A DNA stretch of 64,000 bases from Streptomyces prunicolor NBRC 13075 (lineage in GTDB: Bacteria > Actinomycetota > Actinomycetes > Streptomycetales > Streptomycetaceae). Positions 17,012-27,823 of the stretch are shown here, one piece after another; position 1 is the first letter of the stretch, and the number at the start of each line of letters is the position of its first letter. Location of the stretch: assembly GCF_000367365.1 (NCBI RefSeq), contig NZ_BARF01000059.1, positions 124,001-188,000 of the forward strand, in the 5' to 3' direction. The notes beneath the pieces are model-generated. The model ran no database searches. It saw only the letters and a list, made by a program, of their open reading frames with translations, and had not been told where the DNA came from. Both the position numbers and the translations under genes were made by a program.

Positions 17012-17038
17012 CAACTCGAAGATATATCTGACGAGTTG
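17012..17038. promoter_or_regulatory. Inverted repeat, candidate operator between divergent operons
   Basis: Perfect 7-bp arms CAACTCG (17012-17018) and CGAGTTG (17032-17038) flank an AT-rich core containing the palindrome GATATATC (17021-17028). An AT-rich palindromic patch is striking in this G+C context. It lies 78 bp before the kinase start and 150 bp before the divergent helical-repeat gene. A TATAGT box at 17081-17086 on the plus strand could be a -10. The arm spacing suits a GntR/DeoR or LacI-type dimer, but no regulator gene is adjacent. Confidence 0.55.
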
Positions 17039-17187
17039 GGGACGACCGTGAAACCTGCCGCGATGCGGAACGCGCGCCTCTATAGTGACCGCGGACCAAG
17101 GCGATCTCCTTGACCGCCGCCCGGAGGAGGGCTGTTGTTACTCCACCCTGCCGTCATGCCCGTTAACCGTCGTACGGCGGGCGGCTG

Positions 17188-18186
17188 ATGGCGCGAGAAG
17201 GGGCGCGTCCCGCCTACGATCCCGCCGGTCATGACGCGGCGCTGCGCGCGGCGCTGCAGGATCTGCGGACCGGGCGCTGGATGTCGATGCGCGGTCTGCT
17301 CGCCGACACCGCTCAGTGGTGGCAGTGGACGCAGCGCACCCAGGTCCTGGCGGCAGCGGCGGCCGGTACCGACGTGGTGCGGGCCTGGCTCGCGGAGGAG
17401 CCGCACAGTGTGCCGGCCGCGGTGATGCACGCCCGGGTCGCCGTGGAGCGCGCGCTGCGGGCCCAACGCGCCAAGCACCGTCGTACGCACGAACTGTGGG
17501 TCGAAGCCTGGGACGCGAGCGACAGCGCCACGCAGATCGCGCCCCACGATCCGGTGCCGTGGGTGTGCCTGCTGGCGCTCGCCCAGATCGACCGGGACCA
17601 GCGCTGGGACGAGCACCGGGCCGAGCCTCCGGCGCCGATGCTGCCGACGGGCCCGTGGGGGCTGCTGGCCGAGGCCGACCGGCGTGACCCGTTCAACCGC
17701 GAGGCCCACCACCGGATGCTGCAGTTCCTCTACGCGCGTGGGTCCACTGGGCGGCTGGCGGAGGCGGTCGGCTACGCGCAGTGGGCGGCGGAGTCGGCGC
17801 CGCGGGGTTCCGCACTGCACGTGCTGCCACTGTATGTGCGGGTCGAGCGGTACCGGCGCGGCGGCGGGCGCGATGCCGCCCTCGATCTGCACTGGGTGGC
17901 GGAGGACGCCGGCCGTGAGGCGGGCCGGGCCTTCCACCTCTGGTTTGAGCACACGCACATGGCCGAGCGCTCGCTCCTGGACCTCAACCATCTCGCCCAC
18001 GCGCTGTGGGGCGCGCTCCAATTCCCGGACGCGGCCCGGGTGTTCGACGCGCTCGGCCCGTACTACACCGCCGTGCCGTGGGCCTACCGCACCCCGCAGC
18101 CGGGCGATCCGGCGCAGGCGACGGACGTGTTCGTGCAGGCCCGCGCGCGCTGCCGGGCCGCCGGCGTTTCCGGCGGGCGCCCCTGA
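17188..18186 (+). CDS. Uncharacterised helical-repeat (TPR-like) protein
   Basis: The 332-residue protein is rich in Ala, Arg and Trp and predicted almost entirely helical. It contains repeated antiparallel pairs resembling degenerate TPRs, e.g. MHARVAVERALRAQ, AWDASDSATQIAPHDPVPWV and LAEADRRDPFNREAHHRML. No signal peptide or membrane segment is seen. I do not recognise a characterised family; similar proteins of about 300 residues are common in Streptomyces. It starts a rightward unit and is followed 34 bp later by an amino-acid permease, so it may work with or regulate it. The start ATG has only a weak upstream GGCGG. Confidence 0.7.
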   Translation: MAREGARPAYDPAGHDAALRAALQDLRTGRWMSMRGLLADTAQWWQWTQRTQVLAAAAAGTDVVRAWLAEEPHSVPAAVMHARVAVERALRAQRAKHRRTHELWVEAWDASDSATQIAPHDPVPWVCLLALAQIDRDQRWDEHRAEPPAPMLPTGPWGLLAEADRRDPFNREAHHRMLQFLYARGSTGRLAEAVGYAQWAAESAPRGSALHVLPLYVRVERYRRGGGRDAALDLHWVAEDAGREAGRAFHLWFEHTHMAERSLLDLNHLAHALWGALQFPDAARVFDALGPYYTAVPWAYRTPQPGDPAQATDVFVQARARCRAAGVSGGRP

Positions 18187-18220
18187 GACCCCCGCACCCC
18201 CTACCCCTGGAGGTTCCGTC

Positions 18221-19756
18221 ATGTCGTCCGTCATCCCCGAACCGTCCGTTCCGCCCGGAGATCCACAGCACGACGAGGAACAGCGCCTGCGCGAACTCGG
18301 CTACCGGCCGGTGCTCGCCCGCCGGATGGGCGGTTTCGGCAACTTCGCGATCAGCTTCTCGGTGATCTCGATCCTGTCCGGCTGCATGACCCTGTACGGC
18401 TTCGGCATGGGCGCGGGCGGCCCCGCCGTGATGCTGTGGGGCTGGGCGGGCGTAGGCCTGTTCGTGCTGTGCGTGGGCCTCTCGCTGGCGGAGGTCACCA
18501 GCGCGTACCCGACCTCGGGCGCCCTGTACTACATGGCCGACCGGCTCGGCGGCCGGCGCTGGGGCTGGTACACGGGCTGGCTGAATCTGCTCGGTCTGCT
18601 GGGCGCGATCGCCGGTATCGACTACGGCGCGGCCCTGTTCACCGGCGCCTTCGCGAGCATCCAGTGGGGTTTCGCGCCGACCCCCGGGAAGACGATGCTG
18701 ATCTTCCTCGGCATCCTGCTGCTGCACGCGTTACTGAACCTCTTCGGCGTCCGGCTGGTCAGCGTCCTCAACTCGATCAGCGTGTGGTGGCACCTGGCCG
18801 GAGTCGCGGTGATCGTCGGCGCGCTGGTGATCGTCCCGGACCACCACCAGTCCGCGTCCTTCGTGTTCACGAAGTTCGTGAACGACACCGGCTGGTCAAA
18901 CCCGGTGTACGTAGCGGCAATTGGCCTGCTCCTGGCTCAGTACACCTTCTCCGGCTACGATGCCTCGGCGCACCTGTCCGAGGAGACGTCGAACGCGTCG
19001 GTGTCGGCGGCACGCGGCATCGTCCGCTCCATCTGGGTCTCGTGGATAGCGGGCTTCGTGCTCCTGGCGGGCCTCACCTTCGCGATCCAGGACTACGCGG
19101 GCACCCAGAACAGCAGCACCGGGGTGCCGCCCGCGCAGATCCTCCTCGACGGACTGGGCACGGACGGCGCGAGCGCCCTGCTCCTCGTGGTGATCGTCGC
19201 CCAGCTGTTCTGCGGCAACGCCGAGGTCGCCGCCGCCAGCCGCATGGTCTTCGCGTTCAGCCGCGACAAGGCGCTGCCCGGCTCGGCCCTGTGGCGCCGG
19301 GTCAGCCCCCGCACCCAGACCCCGGTGGCCGCCGTATGGCTGGCGGTGGTGGCCGCCGCGCTGCTCGCGCTGCCGTCCCTCTACTCGGCGACGGCGTACG
19401 GCGCGGTCACCGCGATCAACGTCATCGGGATCACCCCGGCGTACGCCATCCCCGTGTTCCTGCGGCTGCGCGCGGGGGACCGTTTTCAGCCGGGTCCATG
19501 GAGCCTGGGCCGCTGGAGCAGGCCGGTCGGCTGGGTCGCGGTGGTGTGGGTGGCCTGCGTGACCGTGCTGTTCTGCCTGCCGCAGTCCTCGCCGGTGACG
19601 ATCGACTCGATGAACTACGCGTCCATCGCCCTCGCCGTCGTACTGATCCTGGCCAGTGTGTGGTGGTACGTCGCCCGCCGTTCGTACGGCACACCGACCA
19701 CCGCCGCCTACGGCTCCGACCGCGACCAGGCCGAACTCGCCGAGGGAATCGTCTGA
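18221..19756 (+). CDS. APC superfamily amino acid/amine permease
   Basis: The 511-residue protein has about twelve membrane segments. After a cytosolic N-terminus it shows the APC pattern LARRMGGFGNFAISFSVIS followed by G-rich helix 1, TSAYPTSGALYYM in helix 2-3, and SGYDASAHLSEETSNA, the consensus loop of the ACT/GABA-permease group. Substrates are typically GABA, choline, polyamines or amino acids. TGGAGG lies 10 bp before the ATG. Codon 171 is TTA (18731-18733), suggesting possible bldA-dependent translation. It is downstream of the helical-repeat gene. Confidence 0.88.
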   Translation: MSSVIPEPSVPPGDPQHDEEQRLRELGYRPVLARRMGGFGNFAISFSVISILSGCMTLYGFGMGAGGPAVMLWGWAGVGLFVLCVGLSLAEVTSAYPTSGALYYMADRLGGRRWGWYTGWLNLLGLLGAIAGIDYGAALFTGAFASIQWGFAPTPGKTMLIFLGILLLHALLNLFGVRLVSVLNSISVWWHLAGVAVIVGALVIVPDHHQSASFVFTKFVNDTGWSNPVYVAAIGLLLAQYTFSGYDASAHLSEETSNASVSAARGIVRSIWVSWIAGFVLLAGLTFAIQDYAGTQNSSTGVPPAQILLDGLGTDGASALLLVVIVAQLFCGNAEVAAASRMVFAFSRDKALPGSALWRRVSPRTQTPVAAVWLAVVAAALLALPSLYSATAYGAVTAINVIGITPAYAIPVFLRLRAGDRFQPGPWSLGRWSRPVGWVAVVWVACVTVLFCLPQSSPVTIDSMNYASIALAVVLILASVWWYVARRSYGTPTTAAYGSDRDQAELAEGIV

Positions 19757-19967
19757 AAGCCGTGCTCACAGCCCCGGGCGAGGTACGAACTCCCCGTCCG
19801 GATACGGCAGGATGAGCGGTCGCGCCGGTGCGAGGAAACGTCCCGTCCGGCGCGACGGCACTTCCGGCAATGCCCGTGATTTCGAGCAGGTGGAGCAACG
19901 TGACGACTCTTCACATCCGGCCCTCGGCGGCCCCTTTCGCCGTGGTTTCCCCCTCCGGCGGTGACCG

Positions 19968-21095
19968 ATGACCCGCGCGCTGACCCTGGACGACCTCACA
20001 CTCGCCGGAATAGCGCTGATCTCCGGCCTGTTGGCGGGCTTCCTGCTGCGTCTGCTGCTGCGCTGGCTGGGCAAGCACGCCGGCCGCACCCGGTGGAGCG
20101 GCGACGACATGATCGTGGACGCCGTACGGACCGTGATCCCCTGGTCGGCGATCATCGCCGGCGCCGCGTCCGCCGCGGCGGTGCTGCCGCTCACCGGGAG
20201 CGTCCAGCACCACGTCAACCAGTCCCTCCAGGTGCTGCTCATCTTCGTCGTCACGGTGACGGCGGCCCGGGTGATCGCCGGACTGGTGCGGGCGGTCACC
20301 AACTCCCGCTCCGGGGTGGCCGGTTCGGCCACGATCTTCGTCAACATCACCCGGATACTGGTCCTGGCCATCGGCTTCCTGGTGATGCTCCAGACGCTGG
20401 GCATCTCGATAGCGCCGATGCTGACCGCCCTCGGTGTCGGCGGTCTCGCCGTCGCACTCGCTCTTCAGGACACCCTCGCGAACCTGTTCGCGGGCATCCA
20501 CATCCTCGCCTCGAAGACCGTGCAGCCCGGCGACTACATCAAGTTGAGCAGCGGCGAGGAGGGTTACGTCGAGGACATCAACTGGCGCCAGACGACGGTA
20601 CGGGCGCTCTCCAACAACCTCGTCGTGATACCGAACGGCCAGCTCGCCAAGACGAACATGACCAACTTCATGCGTCCCGAGCAGGAGTTGACGATCCTGG
20701 TCCAGGTCGGCGTCGGCTACGACAGCGACCTCGAGCATGTCGAGGAGGTGACCATGGAGGTCATCGCCGAGGTCATGAACGACATCACCGGCGCGCTCCC
20801 GGAGCACGAACCGGCGATCCGCTTCCACACCTTCGGCGACTCCCGGATCGGCTTCACGGTGATCCTGGGCGTCGGCGAGTTCAGCGACCAGTTCCGCATC
20901 AAGCACGAGTTCATCAAGCGCCTGCACAAGCGGTACCGGCAGGAGGGCATCCGGATTCCGGCGCCGACGCGGACGGTGGCGTTGCTCCAGGGGTCGCTCC
21001 CACACGGAGCGGTCCCTCAGGGGGCGGTCGCCATACCGCAACAGCGCACCCCCGAGGCCGAGCCGGGCGAAGTCCCCGCCACCCGGCTCGACTGA
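19968..21095 (+). CDS. Small-conductance mechanosensitive channel (MscS family)
   Basis: The 375-residue membrane protein has three to four N-terminal hydrophobic segments, then the MscS pore helix (LGVGGLAVALALQDTLANLF). The beta domain with HILASKTVQPGDYIKL and VVIPNGQLAKT follows, and then the cytosolic alpha/beta domain. These channels open under membrane tension and release solutes on osmotic downshock. The N-terminus is short compared with potassium-regulated members. The C-terminal 40 residues are Pro/Ala-rich. The ATG has a weak GGCGGTG upstream. It ends 27 bp from the convergent aminopeptidase gene. Confidence 0.92.
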   Translation: MTRALTLDDLTLAGIALISGLLAGFLLRLLLRWLGKHAGRTRWSGDDMIVDAVRTVIPWSAIIAGAASAAAVLPLTGSVQHHVNQSLQVLLIFVVTVTAARVIAGLVRAVTNSRSGVAGSATIFVNITRILVLAIGFLVMLQTLGISIAPMLTALGVGGLAVALALQDTLANLFAGIHILASKTVQPGDYIKLSSGEEGYVEDINWRQTTVRALSNNLVVIPNGQLAKTNMTNFMRPEQELTILVQVGVGYDSDLEHVEEVTMEVIAEVMNDITGALPEHEPAIRFHTFGDSRIGFTVILGVGEFSDQFRIKHEFIKRLHKRYRQEGIRIPAPTRTVALLQGSLPHGAVPQGAVAIPQQRTPEAEPGEVPATRLD

Positions 21096-21122
21096 CGGAT
21101 CAGATCCCTCGGGTCAACTCCC

Positions 21123-22667
21123 TCAGAGCGTCGCGGAGTTGTCGTGATGGTGCCCGCCGGTCCGGCTGTGCGGGACGGTGAGCGACGGGTTCACCGGCGT
21201 CACCGTCCAGTCCGGATGACCGGGCATGCGCGGTGTCGCCGTACCGTAGAGCCAGTCCCGCAGGAAGCCGGACAGGTCCTGGCGGGAGACCTTCGAGGCG
21301 ACGGCGATGTAGTCCTCCGTCGTCGCGGCGGAGTCACGGTACCGGGCGAGGAAGGCGCGTTCGACGGCGTTGAAGGTGTCCTCGCCGATGAACTCCCGCA
21401 GGGCGTAGAGGACGAGGACGCCGCCCACGTAGCGCTGGTTGTCGAAGAGGTTGACCGCGTCGGGGGCCGCGACCGGTCCGGAGTCGTGGCGCCACTGGTC
21501 GCCGAGCGCGTAGGTGTACTTCATGCGGGCTTCCATCGTGGTGAGGCCGATGGAGTCGGCCCAGCCACGCTCGTAGCGGTAGAGCAGTCCGTAGAAGTCG
21601 GCGTGGCCCTCGTTGAGCCACAGGTCGGCCCAGGTGGCGGGGCTGACGCTGTTGCCGAACCAGGAGTGGACCAGCTCGTGCATCATGTGCGAGCCGATCT
21701 TGCTCTCCTCCTGGAGCAGGAAGTTCGGCTTGTAGAGGGTGAGGGTCTGGGTCTCGAGTCCCGTGAAATCAAAGGCGTCCGGGGCGTCCGAGTTGCACGG
21801 CAGCAGTCCGTACGTCTCGAACGGGTAGGCGCCCAGGCGCTGTTCGAGCCAGTCGACGAGACCGGGGGTCAGCGCGAGTGCCGGTTCGAGGGCGGCGGCG
21901 CGCGCGGTCGGCACGATGTCGCGCAGCGGCAGCCCGTGCGGGCCCGGCCGTTCCTTGACCACGTAGTCGCCGACCGTTATCTGCACCAGCTCGGTCGCCA
22001 TCGGCGAGCGCGAGCGGTAGCTGAACGCGGTCCGGTCGCCGTCCAGCCGCTCGGTGCACACCAGTTGACCGTTCGCGACCCCGCGCAGCCCGTCCGGGAC
22101 GGTGATCCGGAACGTGAAGTCGGCCTTGTCGGTGGGGTGGTCGTTGCAGGGGAAGACGGTGTGCGCCAGGTTCGGCTGGCCGCACACCGCGAAACCGTCG
22201 GGGGTGAGGACCCAGCCGCCGGTGGGCGCGGCGGCGCGACTCGGGTCGACGGAGTACTCCACGCAGACGGTGACGCGGGCCTTCGCCGGGAGCGTCCTGG
22301 CGGGCGTGATCCGCAGCTTCTCGTCGGCCTGCTCGAATTCGGCCCTGCGGCCCTGGACGCGGACCGTGCGAATGTCGAGGCCCCGGGCGTCCAGGGAGAA
22401 GCGGGTCAGGGCTTCGGTCGTGCGGAGTTCTGTCGTCACCGTGCCGTCGACGAGCTTGGTCGTCGGGTCGTAGGCGAGGTCGAGGTCGTAGGCGAGGACG
22501 CGGTAGCCGCCGTTGCCGAGGGTGGGGAAGACCGGGTCGCCGAGGGTCTCGGCGCCCTGCGTGCCCCGCCCGCGCGGGGCCGCGAGGGCGGGGGAACCCA
22601 TGGTCAGGGCCGCGGCCGTGCCGATGAGGGCCGCCGCCGGGGCTGTCACTCGGGTGCGATATCTCAT
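21123..22667 (-). CDS. Secreted M1 family zinc aminopeptidase
   Basis: The 514-residue protein begins with an N-terminal export signal (MRYRTRVTAPAAALIG ... SPALAAP). The M1 zinc site is HELVH at about 330-334 followed by Glu at about 353 in WLNEGHADF (HExxH-18-E). The GAMEN exopeptidase motif is replaced by GLETQT, as in the actinomycete secreted M1 subgroup. It lacks the long C-terminal helical domain of aminopeptidase N, so it is a short M1 peptidase likely active outside the cell on peptides. The ATG has only weak AAAGCGGA upstream. It diverges from the isocitrate dehydrogenase gene. Confidence 0.9.
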   Translation of the reverse strand: MRYRTRVTAPAAALIGTAAALTMGSPALAAPRGRGTQGAETLGDPVFPTLGNGGYRVLAYDLDLAYDPTTKLVDGTVTTELRTTEALTRFSLDARGLDIRTVRVQGRRAEFEQADEKLRITPARTLPAKARVTVCVEYSVDPSRAAAPTGGWVLTPDGFAVCGQPNLAHTVFPCNDHPTDKADFTFRITVPDGLRGVANGQLVCTERLDGDRTAFSYRSRSPMATELVQITVGDYVVKERPGPHGLPLRDIVPTARAAALEPALALTPGLVDWLEQRLGAYPFETYGLLPCNSDAPDAFDFTGLETQTLTLYKPNFLLQEESKIGSHMMHELVHSWFGNSVSPATWADLWLNEGHADFYGLLYRYERGWADSIGLTTMEARMKYTYALGDQWRHDSGPVAAPDAVNLFDNQRYVGGVLVLYALREFIGEDTFNAVERAFLARYRDSAATTEDYIAVASKVSRQDLSGFLRDWLYGTATPRMPGHPDWTVTPVNPSLTVPHSRTGGHHHDNSATL

Positions 22668-22836
22668 GATCCGCTTTCGCTCGGGCGGCCGGACGATCGG
22701 ACCGGCCATCGGGTGTGAGGGGTCTTCTGACCTCCTGGACCGCGCGAACACGGGGTTCGTATGACTCGGAGCGAGGAATGGCGTGAATCCGGGGTGGGGG
22801 CGGACCGCTGTCGAGCCGGACCCGATCAGGAGATAT

Positions 22837-22848
22837 CTTGATGTCGAG
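22837..22848. promoter_or_regulatory. Palindromic element upstream of icd
   Basis: CTTGATGTCGAG is a near-palindrome (CTYGAYRTCRAG) 29 bp before the isocitrate dehydrogenase start, in the 210-bp divergent region with the aminopeptidase gene. I recall similar TCTTGATGTCGAGA-type boxes before central-metabolism genes in streptomycetes, but cannot check that here. It could be an operator or part of the core promoter. Confidence 0.35.
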
Positions 22849-22877
22849 CAATGTTGCAGACGTGGAGCGGAGCACCG

Positions 22878-25097
<2,220 letters not shown>

Positions 25098-25117
25098 CGC
25101 ACGCTCTCCGAGTCACA

Positions 25118-25150
25118 CCGCCCCGGCCGGGTTCCTCCTGGCCGGGGCGG
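25118..25150. terminator. Hairpin terminator between icd and the DUF5713 gene
   Basis: An 11-bp perfect stem (CCGCCCCGGCC at 25118-25128 with 25140-25150) and an 11-base loop lie 20 bp after the icd stop. It can also end leftward transcription of the convergent DUF5713 gene. Confidence 0.8.
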
Positions 25151-25177
25151 CTCCGTTCACCCACGACAGTTGCCCGC

Positions 25178-25519
25178 TCACCAGTCCCGCGCGGCGATCA
25201 GCTCCTCCACGTCCGCGTCCGCGAACCCGTACGCGTTGGCCACGAACCAGAAGTCCTCGGCTATCTCCTCGCGGGCCACGGTCTCGATGTCGCTGTCGGC
25301 CGCCTCGAAGTCGTCCTGGAGCGCGTTGAACTCCTCGGTGGCGACCTCGGTGAGCGCGTACAGCGCGGGCAGGTCGGCGGGGTGTTCGGTCTCGATGCGC
25401 TCGCACAGGCGCAGCAGGATCGCCTTGCCGAGGTCCAGGACGTGGTCGGGGTAGTAGTCGTCCCGGTACAGCGCGGGCAGGAAGGCGTGCTCGGTGATCT
25501 GCTGGTTGCTGACGGGCAT
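25178..25519 (-). CDS. DUF5713 family protein
   Basis: The 113-residue protein has the DUF5713 opening MPVSNQQITEHAFLPALYRD followed by DDYYPDHVLDLGKAIL, then an acidic helical body (TEEFNALQDDFEAADSD) and AEDFWFVANAYGFADADVEEL. The family is small, soluble and uncharacterised. The start is placed at the ATG preceded by GGGGGAGCACC. It diverges from the N-formylglutamate amidohydrolase gene across 84 bp. Nothing in the sequence indicates catalysis. Confidence 0.82.
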   Translation of the reverse strand: MPVSNQQITEHAFLPALYRDDYYPDHVLDLGKAILLRLCERIETEHPADLPALYALTEVATEEFNALQDDFEAADSDIETVAREEIAEDFWFVANAYGFADADVEELIAARDW

Positions 25520-25603
25520 GGTGGTGCTCCCCCGGTCCGTGATCGTCGTTGCGGATACCTTGATCCTGCACCACGCCACTGACAACGCCTCCGGGAGCCG
25601 CCT

Positions 25604-26440
25604 GTGTCCCCCACCGCGCCGGCCTCCGGGCCGACCTCCTCGCCGACCTCCTCGCCGTCCTTCGAGCTGCTGCCCGGCGCCGCCGACTCGCCCGTGATCC
25701 TCCATGTGCCGCACTCCGCGCGGGAGATACCGGCCGACGTCCGCGCGGACCTCCTGCTGGACGACCCGGCGCTGGAGCGCGAGCTGGACCACATCACCGA
25801 CAGCCACACCGCGCGGATCGCAGCCGAGTCGGCACGCGCGTGTGCGGTGCCCCCGTGGCGGTTCGTGAACCGGCTCTCCCGCCTGGTCGTCGATCCGGAA
25901 CGCTTCCCGGACGAGCGCGAGGAGATGCTCGCCGTCGGCATGGGCGCGGTCTACACCCGCACCACCCACCACGCCGACCTACGGCCCGCCGACCACGACC
26001 CCGAGCCGCTGATCGACCGCTACTTCCGTCCGTACGCCCGCGCCATGACGGAGGCAGTCGCCGACCGACTGGCCGCGACGGGCCGGGCCGTCGTCATCGA
26101 CCTGCACTCCTATCCCACCGCCCCGCTCCCCTACGAACTCCACGGCAGCGACCCCCGCCCCGCCATCTGCCTGGGCACGGACACCCTCCACACCCCGCCC
26201 GCGCTGCTGTCAGCAGCACGCGAGGCGTTCGCGGGGTGCGGGGAGATCGGGCTCGACAGCCCGTTCATCGGTACCTATGTGCCGCTGGAGTTCTACGGCA
26301 AGGAGCCGGCAGTCGGCGCGCTGATGGTGGAGATCCGCCGGGACACGTACATGACGGAGCCCGGCGGTCCGCCCGACGGCCCGGGTATCGCCCGGCTCGC
26401 CTCCGCGCTGGCGACGCTGGTGAACGCCGTATCCCCATAG
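25604..26440 (+). CDS. N-formylglutamate amidohydrolase family protein
   Basis: The 278-residue protein has the FGase pattern: VILHVPHSAREIPADV near the N-terminus, a conserved NRLSRLVVDPERF, VVIDLHSYPT with a likely metal-binding Asp-His pair, and ALMVEIRRDTYM near the end. The family hydrolyses N-formylglutamate to glutamate and formate in histidine degradation, although other hut genes are absent here. The GTG start follows GGGAG. The first 25 residues are a Ser/Pro/Thr-rich leader without signal-peptide features. Confidence 0.85.
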   Translation: MSPTAPASGPTSSPTSSPSFELLPGAADSPVILHVPHSAREIPADVRADLLLDDPALERELDHITDSHTARIAAESARACAVPPWRFVNRLSRLVVDPERFPDEREEMLAVGMGAVYTRTTHHADLRPADHDPEPLIDRYFRPYARAMTEAVADRLAATGRAVVIDLHSYPTAPLPYELHGSDPRPAICLGTDTLHTPPALLSAAREAFAGCGEIGLDSPFIGTYVPLEFYGKEPAVGALMVEIRRDTYMTEPGGPPDGPGIARLASALATLVNAVSP

Positions 26441-26513
26441 CGACCGACCCTCCGGCACTCCGGCTGGAGCACTCCCGCAGGACAGGCGGTCGAGGGCGTA
26501 CGAGGGTGGACGC

Positions 26514-27737
26514 ATGACCGAGGAGACCACCACGCTGACCGGCCAGGCCCCGCCCCCCGTCCGGGACTGGCCCCCGCTCGACCTGACCGGGACGGAGTTC
26601 GACCCCGTCCTCGCGGAGCTGATGCGCGAGGGGCCGCTGGCCCGGATCCGGTTGCCGCACGGCGAGGGGTGGGCGTGGCTGGCCACCCGCTACGACGACG
26701 TGAAGATGATCACCAATGATCCGCGGTTCGGCCGCGCGGAGGTGACGACACGTCAAGTGACGCGCATGGCACCGCACTTCAAGCCCCGACCGGGGTCACT
26801 GGCCTTCGCCGACCAGCCGGACCACAACCGGCTGCGCAAGGCGATCGCGGGCGCGTTCACGGTCGGTGCGATGAAGCGGCTGCGGCCCCGGGCGCAGTCA
26901 CTGCTCGACGCGCTGGTCGACGGGGTCGTGGCGGACGGGCCCCCGGCCGACCTGATCGAGCGGGTCCTGGAGCCCTTCCCGATCGCCGTGGTCAGCGAGG
27001 TCATGGGGGTGCCCGACGCGGACCGGGAGCAGGTGCACGCCTGGACCCGGCAGATCATCTCCACGTCCGGCGGCGCGGAGGCCGCCGACCGCGCCAAGCA
27101 GGGCATGTACGCGTGGATCACCGACACCATCCGCGCCCGCGCCGAGAGCGACGGCACCGACGTGTACTCCCTGCTGGGCGGCGCCGTGGCCCGGGGTGAG
27201 ATCAGCGAGGAGGAGGCGTCCGGTGTGGCGGGCCCGCTGCAGATCGGCGGCGAGGCGGTCACCCACAACTGCGGTCAGATGCTGTACCTGATGCTCACCC
27301 GCCCCGAACTGCTGGAGCGCCTGCGTGCCCAACCCGAGTGCCGGGACGCCGCGTTGGACGAACTCCTGCGCTACATCCCGCACCGCTCCTCGGTCGGCCT
27401 GGCCCGGATCGCACTGGAGGACGTCGAGTTGCACGGGCTGCGCATCGGCGCGGGCGACCCGGTCTACGTCTCCTACCTCGCCGCCAACCGCGACCCGGCC
27501 GTGTTCCCGGACCCGGACCGCATCGACGTCGACCGCGATCCCAACCCCCACCTGGCTCTGGGGAACGGCTCGCACTACTGCACCGGCGCCGTACTGGCCC
27601 GCCTCCAGACCGAACTCCTCGTCGACACCCTGCTGGACCGCCTCCCGGGGCTCCAACTCGCCGTCCCCGCCGAGGAGATCGTCTGGCGCCGGAAGACCAT
27701 GATCCGGGGACCGCAGACGTTGCCGGTGACCTGGTAG
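26514..27737 (+). CDS. Cytochrome P450, CYP158A-like
   Basis: The 407-residue soluble P450 has the heme motif LALGNGSHYCTGA with Cys at about 356, EXXR in DELLRYI, and I-helix LQIGGEAVTHNCGQM. In that helix the usual Thr of the acid-alcohol pair is Ala. The N-terminus (PVRDWPPLDL ... EFDPVLAELMREGP), the I-helix and the C-terminus RGPQTLPVTW agree closely with what I recall of the Streptomyces coelicolor CYP158A enzymes. Those couple flaviolin into dimeric pigments and also lack this Thr. No type III polyketide synthase gene is adjacent, as for CYP158A1. Electron partners must come from elsewhere in the genome. Confidence 0.88.
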   Translation: MTEETTTLTGQAPPPVRDWPPLDLTGTEFDPVLAELMREGPLARIRLPHGEGWAWLATRYDDVKMITNDPRFGRAEVTTRQVTRMAPHFKPRPGSLAFADQPDHNRLRKAIAGAFTVGAMKRLRPRAQSLLDALVDGVVADGPPADLIERVLEPFPIAVVSEVMGVPDADREQVHAWTRQIISTSGGAEAADRAKQGMYAWITDTIRARAESDGTDVYSLLGGAVARGEISEEEASGVAGPLQIGGEAVTHNCGQMLYLMLTRPELLERLRAQPECRDAALDELLRYIPHRSSVGLARIALEDVELHGLRIGAGDPVYVSYLAANRDPAVFPDPDRIDVDRDPNPHLALGNGSHYCTGAVLARLQTELLVDTLLDRLPGLQLAVPAEEIVWRRKTMIRGPQTLPVTW

Positions 27738-27823
27738 ACCGCAGCACGTGCGGCATCGTGCGCGAGGACGGGCGCCCTGGCCTCAACACCCGCAGCCTCA
27801 ACACCCGCCTCGCGCACCGGCGT

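Noticed and set aside
27780..27808. 14-bp direct repeat (GCCTCAACACCCGC twice) between the P450 and the acidic-protein gene.
   Set aside because: It is only two copies in a short convergent spacer with no flanking genes or known element type; probably a local slippage duplication.
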